A stretch of 18,690 nt of DNA, from assembly GCA_020630895.1 (NCBI GenBank), contig JAHDII010000029.1, positions 1-18,690 of the forward strand, given 5' to 3'. Below the pieces are notes generated by a model that worked only from the letters and a program-made list of their open reading frames with translations, made no database searches and was not told the DNA's origin. Source of the stretch: Saprospiraceae bacterium. Its GTDB lineage: Bacteria > Bacteroidota > Bacteroidia > Chitinophagales > Saprospiraceae. A program made the position numbers and the translations under genes. Below are positions 15,950-18,690 of the stretch, piece after piece. Within the stretch, counting starts at the first letter, position 1. Each line of letters begins with the position of its first letter.

Positions 15950-16888
15950 ATGGAACTTACACATGAAATGTTAACACGCCTTGAAAAACTAGAACAAAAA
16001 TATGCTGTAATGGGGCAGGATATGCAATCTTACTTAGATGGATTGCTGTATGCAGATTACCTGACATATTGGGATTATATTCATTTAGATACATTATTGA
16101 GCTTACAAAATCCAAAAACAAAAATTCCTGATGAAAGAATATTTATTATTTATCATCAAATTACAGAGTTGTACTTTAGATTAATTTTAGATGCTTATGA
16201 AAGATTAGCTCATGATGAAAATAGAACAATAGATCTGTTTAAAAGACAAATCAAAAGAATCAATAGTTATTTTGGTACATTGAGTGATACTTTTTTGTCT
16301 ATGGTAGGAGGTTTAGATAAAGAAGAGTTTTTACGATTTAGAATGAGTTTACTTCCTGCTAGCGGATTTCAATCTGCACAATATCGTTTTATAGAAGTAG
16401 TCAGTACAGATTTTCATAGATTAGTTCATCATACAAAAAGATCATCATTTAATGTTTCTTCTGATTATAAAGAAATATATGAAAATTTATATTGGAAACA
16501 AGGAGCTACTGAATTAGCAACAGGTAAAAAAACTTTGACTTTACGCCAATTTGAAAAAAAATATGCTAGAGATTTTATTAATCTAGCAGAAGATGTTACA
16601 ACATCAAATATAAGACAACTCTATTTGCAATTGAGTTCTGAAGAGCAAAAAGATGAAGAATTAATTTCTTTATTAAGAGAACATGATTTGAATGCAAATG
16701 TTCGTTGGCCTTTGGCTCATTATAAAGCTGCGGTAAAATATTTGAATAGAGAACCTTTAGAAATTTCTGCTACAGGAGGAACAAACTGGCAAAAATATTT
16801 ACCTCCTAAAAATCAAAGAATTGTTTTTTATCCTGAATTATGGACAGAAGAAGAATTAGAAGCATGGGGAACTAAAAATTATCAATAA
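15950..16888 (+). CDS. kynA: Tryptophan 2,3-dioxygenase
   Basis: A heme enzyme that opens the indole ring of L-tryptophan with O2 to give N-formylkynurenine, the first step of the kynurenine pathway. Family features: YLTYWDYIHLDTLLSLQNP (37-55), then DERIFIIYHQITELYFRLIL (61-80) with the distal-pocket His69, RMSLLPASGFQSAQYRFIE (131-149, substrate-pocket residues), and RWPLAHYKAAVKYL (252-265) with His257 as the likely heme ligand, followed by ATGGTNWQKYLPP (274-286), equivalent to the GTGG-S loop that closes over tryptophan. At 312 residues it is slightly longer than the compact bacterial form and agrees with the Bacteroidota version. It starts at the ATG 15950 behind a good promoter and leads a three-gene operon (gaps of 6 and 9 bases). 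Confidence 0.94.
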   Translation: MELTHEMLTRLEKLEQKYAVMGQDMQSYLDGLLYADYLTYWDYIHLDTLLSLQNPKTKIPDERIFIIYHQITELYFRLILDAYERLAHDENRTIDLFKRQIKRINSYFGTLSDTFLSMVGGLDKEEFLRFRMSLLPASGFQSAQYRFIEVVSTDFHRLVHHTKRSSFNVSSDYKEIYENLYWKQGATELATGKKTLTLRQFEKKYARDFINLAEDVTTSNIRQLYLQLSSEEQKDEELISLLREHDLNANVRWPLAHYKAAVKYLNREPLEISATGGTNWQKYLPPKNQRIVFYPELWTEEELEAWGTKNYQ

Positions 16889-16894
16889 TATTAA

Positions 16895-17380
16895 ATGACG
16901 ATTGCTACAGCACATTATCTTTCTCCTATAGGGACATTTATTATTAAAATGTCTTCTTTAGGTATACAATCTGTGCAATGGACAGAGGAAAAAATGTCTA
17001 AAAAAATCCCTAAAGAATTAGAAGAATGTGTAGCACAATTAGAAGAATATTTTCAAGGCAAAAGACAGAAATTTACTATACCATTGGATTGGTCAAATGG
17101 AGCGGACTTTGATAAAAAAGTATGGCAATATTTACAAGAAATTCCTTATGGAAAAACAGTAAGTTATTCTCAAGTAGCCAAAGATATTGGTTTACCTAAA
17201 GCAGTAAGAGCTGTTGGAGCAGCTAATGCTAGAAATCCAATTCCTATTATTGTTCCTTGTCATCGAGTGATAGGAAAAAATGGTTCTTTAGTAGGATTTG
17301 CATACGGCTTAGATATGAAAGCTCGATTATTAAGTATAGAAAGACCTTTAGAATTTGGAAAACAGGTTAGCCTTTTTTAA
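16895..17380 (+). CDS. ogt: Methylated-DNA--protein-cysteine S-methyltransferase
   Basis: A suicide DNA-repair protein that moves the methyl group from O6-methylguanine in DNA to its own cysteine. The C-terminal domain is textbook: VWQYLQEIPYGKTVSYSQVA (76-95), the arginine-finger region AVRAVGAANARNP (103-115), the active site IIVPCHRVIG (118-127, Cys122) and GFAYGLDMKARLL (134-146) before the terminal ER. The N-terminal domain (about 1-65) is short but present. 161 residues is normal for Ogt-type proteins without the Ada regulatory part. It begins 6 bases after the dioxygenase stop and ends 9 bases before kynU, so it is inside that operon, although it has no known metabolic link to tryptophan breakdown. 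Confidence 0.95.
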   Translation: MTIATAHYLSPIGTFIIKMSSLGIQSVQWTEEKMSKKIPKELEECVAQLEEYFQGKRQKFTIPLDWSNGADFDKKVWQYLQEIPYGKTVSYSQVAKDIGLPKAVRAVGAANARNPIPIIVPCHRVIGKNGSLVGFAYGLDMKARLLSIERPLEFGKQVSLF

Positions 17381-17389
17381 TTCAAAATT

Positions 17390-18652
17390 ATGATTAAAAA
17401 CACACTTTCATTTGCAAGAGAATTGGATCATAAAGATCCTTTAAGAGAATATAGAGAGCAATTTCATTTTCCTCAACATAATGGTAAAAATACCATTTAT
17501 TTATGTGGTAATTCTTTAGGTTTACAACCTAAAGCCACTAAAAGTGCACTAATTAAAGAATTAGATCATTGGGCAGAACATGGTGTAGAGGGACACTTCA
17601 GAGGTGAAATGCCTTGGATGTATTATCATAAATATTTTTTAGAACCCGCAGCAGGACTTGTAGGAGCAGAAGAAAGTGAAGTTGTTATAATGAATACTTT
17701 AACAACAAATCTTCATCTCATGATGGTTTCTTTTTATCGTCCTACTTCTCAACGCTATAAAATTATTATGGAAGGAGGAGCATTTCCTTCAGATCAGTAT
17801 GCTATGGAATCTCAAGTACGATTTCATGGTTTTGATCCTCAAAATGCTATTATTGAATTGCATCCTAGAGAAGGAGAAGAAACACTTCGTACATCAGATA
17901 TTTTAAAAACGATTAAAGAAGCGGGGGATGAACTAGCTTTAGTGATGTTGGGAGGTGTGAATTACTATACAGGACAATTTTATGATTTAAAAAATATTAC
18001 TAAAGCAGGACATCAAGAAGGAGCTATAGTCGGTTTTGATTTGGCTCATGCGGTGGGAAATGTTCCTCTTCAATTACATGATTGGAATGTAGATTTTGCT
18101 GTTTGGTGTTCTTATAAATATCTCAATTCTGGACCTGGTGGACCTAGTGGTGTTTTTGTTCATGAAAAACATGGAAATAATCCTCAATTACCTCGTTTTG
18201 CAGGTTGGTGGGGACATAATGAATCTGAAAGGTTTCAAATGAAAAAGGGATTTATTCCAATGCAAGGAGCCGCAGGTTGGCAATTGAGTAATGCTCAAAT
18301 TTTTGGAATGGCAGCTCACAAAGTAAGTTTGGATATGTTTCATAAAGTAGGAATGGAAGCACTACGAGAAAAAAGTAAAAAACTCCTTGATTTTATGGAA
18401 TCACTTATTCAGGATATTAATGAAGTTTCATTTAAATATAATATCATAACGCCTAAAAATCCTGAGGAAAGAGGTTCTCAATTGTCTATACTAACGGGAG
18501 ATGAAGGTAAACAACTTTTTAATGATCTAACGGAACATGGAGTTATTGCCGATTGGCGAGAACCCAATGTGATTCGTGTAGCCGCAGTACCTATGTATAA
18601 TTCTTTTGAGGATGTATATCGTTTTGTAGAATTGTTAGAAAAATTTAAATAA
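17390..18652 (+). CDS. kynU: Kynureninase
   Basis: A PLP enzyme of the aminotransferase fold that cleaves kynurenine or 3-hydroxykynurenine to anthranilate or 3-hydroxyanthranilate plus alanine. Evidence: YLCGNSLGLQP (37-47), WAEHGVEGHF (61-70), the PLP-phosphate region MNTLTTNLHLM (101-111), FDLAHAVGNVPL (216-227, Asp217 pairing with the PLP nitrogen), CSYKYLNSGPGG (240-251) with the PLP lysine Lys243, FAGWWGH (270-276) and RGSQLS (361-366) with the carboxylate-binding Arg. 420 residues is the usual length and no residue appears missing. The start ATG 17390 lies 9 bases behind ogt. The next pathway genes (formamidase, kynurenine 3-monooxygenase) are not seen; the window ends 38 bases after this stop. 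Confidence 0.97.
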   Translation: MIKNTLSFARELDHKDPLREYREQFHFPQHNGKNTIYLCGNSLGLQPKATKSALIKELDHWAEHGVEGHFRGEMPWMYYHKYFLEPAAGLVGAEESEVVIMNTLTTNLHLMMVSFYRPTSQRYKIIMEGGAFPSDQYAMESQVRFHGFDPQNAIIELHPREGEETLRTSDILKTIKEAGDELALVMLGGVNYYTGQFYDLKNITKAGHQEGAIVGFDLAHAVGNVPLQLHDWNVDFAVWCSYKYLNSGPGGPSGVFVHEKHGNNPQLPRFAGWWGHNESERFQMKKGFIPMQGAAGWQLSNAQIFGMAAHKVSLDMFHKVGMEALREKSKKLLDFMESLIQDINEVSFKYNIITPKNPEERGSQLSILTGDEGKQLFNDLTEHGVIADWREPNVIRVAAVPMYNSFEDVYRFVELLEKFK

Positions 18653-18656
18653 TAAA

Positions 18657-18680
18657 TTACTTATAAGTAACAAGTGTTAC
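18657..18680. repeat. Two overlapping palindromes after kynU
   Basis: TTACTTATAAGTAA (18657-18670) is a perfect 14-base palindrome beginning four bases after the kynU stop. GTAAC-AAGT-GTTAC (18667-18680) is a second perfect inverted repeat that shares GTAA with it. No T-run follows within the window, so this does not look like an intrinsic terminator. It may be an operator or part of a larger element cut by the window edge. Confidence 0.4.
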
Positions 18681-18690
18681 AAAGTATTTA

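Overview
The window comes from an AT-rich member of the Bacteroidota (roughly 30% GC by eye), most likely a flavobacterium-like lineage. Three things point there. One is a secreted repeat protein with a type IX secretion (T9SS) type A C-terminal sorting domain. The second is a set of promoter boxes of the TAnnTTTG type used by Bacteroidota sigma factors. The third is the gene set itself: the dut / sugar nucleotidyltransferase / TPR-protein cluster and a kynurenine operon. The DNA is gene-dense, no intergenic gap exceeds about 145 bases, and I see no rRNA, tRNA, IS element, CRISPR array or phage gene.

Layout. 1-2889 (+) is the 3' part of a large T9SS-exported surface protein built from 56-residue propeller-like repeats, an SdrD-like module, a Bacteroidota-specific beta domain and the sorting domain. 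2914-5178 (-) is gltX followed by an unknown 168-residue gene. 5323-5965 (+) is a polysaccharide deacetylase broken by a frameshift. 5970-6641 (-) is an unknown lipoprotein and 6731-8200 (+) an unknown exported protein. 8202-11388 (-) is the cluster dut, nucleotidyltransferase, exported TPR protein. 11521-14252 (-) holds a second exported TPR protein followed by pyruvate kinase. 14381-15827 (+) pairs a WecA-type lipid-linked glycan initiating enzyme with the fluoride channel crcB. 15950-18652 (+) is a tight operon of tryptophan 2,3-dioxygenase, a methylguanine-DNA methyltransferase and kynureninase.

How the genes fit together. Most are housekeeping: translation (gltX), glycolysis (pyk), nucleotide-pool cleaning (dut), envelope glycan synthesis (nucleotidyltransferase, WecA-like enzyme) and tryptophan breakdown through kynurenine, which can feed NAD synthesis. 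The formamidase and kynurenine 3-monooxygenase that would complete that route are not in the window; the operon may continue past the right edge.

The points most worth a second look are: the frameshift that separates the catalytic TFDD motif of the deacetylase from the rest of the enzyme; an insertion of about 75 residues immediately before the KMSKS-type loop of GluRS; the DNA-repair gene embedded between the two kynurenine genes; two overlapping inverted repeats between a good promoter and the kynurenine operon; and a TPR gene without any usable ATG. I did not find convincing evidence for a wholly new multi-gene system.
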